Position numbers and translations under genes: made by a program | DNA from: Hyphomicrobiales bacterium | GTDB taxonomy: Bacteria > Pseudomonadota > Alphaproteobacteria > Rhizobiales > Rhizobiaceae | Direction: 5' to 3' | DNA length: 64,000 nucleotides | Assembly: GCA_900471515.1 (NCBI GenBank) | Contig: UCFC01000010.1 | Coordinates: 471,501-535,500 of the forward strand | Part shown: positions 63,701 to 64,000 of the stretch, piece by piece | Layout: the number at the start of each line of letters is the position of its first letter | How positions within the stretch are numbered: position 1 is the first letter of the stretch | The notes under the pieces: generated by a model | Seen by the model: the letters and a program-made list of their open reading frames with translations, nothing else | Told to the model about the DNA's origin: nothing | Database searches by the model: none

Positions 63701-64000
63701 ATGACCCTGTCCTCACCCCGCGATTTCCTGGCCAGCCTGTTTTCCGCAGCCGTTCGCGCCGCCGATCCGCTGACCGGTATTGCCGCGCATCTGCCGGAAA
63801 AACCAAAGGGCAGAACGATCGTGATCGGCGCCGGCAAGGGGGCCGCGCAGATGGCGCGGGCGCTCGAAAGCGTGTGGGACGGGCCGCTCGAAGGCGTGGT
63901 CGTCACCCGTTACGGCTATGGCTGCGAGACCGATCGGATCGAGATCATCGAAGCCGCCCATCCGGTTCCCGATGCAGCAGGCCTTGCCGCCTCCAGGCGG
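63701..64000 (+). CDS. Glycerate 2-kinase / hydroxypyruvate reductase (DUF4147, TtuD-like), N-terminal part
   Basis: The first 100 codons are present and the frame is open to the last base of the window. The sequence [20 protein letters not shown], then [19 protein letters not shown] and [20 protein letters not shown], and [10 protein letters not shown] matches the N-terminal domain of the DUF4147 glycerate kinase family (GckA/TtuD). These enzymes phosphorylate D-glycerate at C2 (TtuD was named hydroxypyruvate reductase). AGAGAGATCATC precedes the ATG. Opposite the ACS transporter, 173 bases apart. Confidence 0.88.
   Translation, partial: MTLSSPRDFLASLFSAAVRAADPLTGIAAHLPEKPKGRTIVIGAGKGAAQMARALESVWDGPLEGVVVTRYGYGCETDRIEIIEAAHPVPDAAGLAASRR

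Noticed and set aside
1..64000. tRNA, rRNA, insertion sequences, phage genes, CRISPR arrays, attachment sites
   Set aside because: Looked for on both strands; no transposase, integrase, repeat array or RNA gene was recognised.

Overview
The window is a 64 kb piece of a GC-rich alphaproteobacterial chromosome, most likely from the Rhizobiaceae (Rhizobium/Agrobacterium/Ensifer type). The clues are a PcaQ-regulated pcaDCHGB operon, a phospholipid N-methyltransferase of the rhizobial class, a PhoB-type 11-bp tandem repeat in the CTGTCAT style, class III cyclases and many ABC transporters. I saw no rRNA, tRNA, insertion sequence, phage gene or CRISPR array. Coding density is high and both strands are used.

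Left part (1-15.3 kb): the end of an acetamidase/formamidase, an IclR regulator, a response regulator/histidine kinase pair running toward a PmtA-like methyltransferase and a DedA protein, a beta-hydroxyacid dehydrogenase, then pcaQ and the divergent pcaDCHGB operon (protocatechuate to beta-ketoadipate) followed by an SDR. A small Gly-Asp-tailed membrane protein and an AfuABC/FbpABC-like importer follow on the minus strand. Four tandem 11-bp units of Pho-box type lie just upstream of the importer, so it is probably induced by phosphate starvation.

Middle part (15.6-39.3 kb) is the most unusual. It holds a metallo-beta-lactamase-fold hydrolase, a polysaccharide deacetylase-like protein, a GT4 glycosyltransferase, three class III cyclase-fold proteins within 7.5 kb (one a membrane/2Fe-2S/cyclase fusion, one DUF3095, one with altered purine-pocket residues), FkbM and class I methyltransferases and a nucleotide-sugar dehydrogenase. 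Next come a YejABEF-like importer and three tightly packed glycosyltransferases. It ends with a 904-residue ABC-exporter-like protein that lacks every catalytic ATPase residue and carries a roughly 320-residue insertion, followed by a stand-alone cyclic-nucleotide-binding protein. My reading is a glycan or cell-envelope locus with cyclic-nucleotide input; the link is inferred from gene order only.

Right part (39.3-64 kb): a metabolite/H+ symporter, the cyoABCD quinol oxidase operon with SURF1, a double-PAS hybrid kinase, an FAD/NAD(P)-binding protein, an aldose-1-epimerase-like protein, a heterodimeric ABC exporter with one degenerate site, a glycine-zipper envelope protein, a LacI regulator with an inositol-monophosphatase-family enzyme, and a LysR-controlled catabolic cluster (NicC-like FAD monooxygenase, PcaD-like hydrolase, MFS transporter). 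The window closes with an ACS-family transporter divergent from a truncated glycerate 2-kinase gene (TtuB/TtuD-like arrangement).
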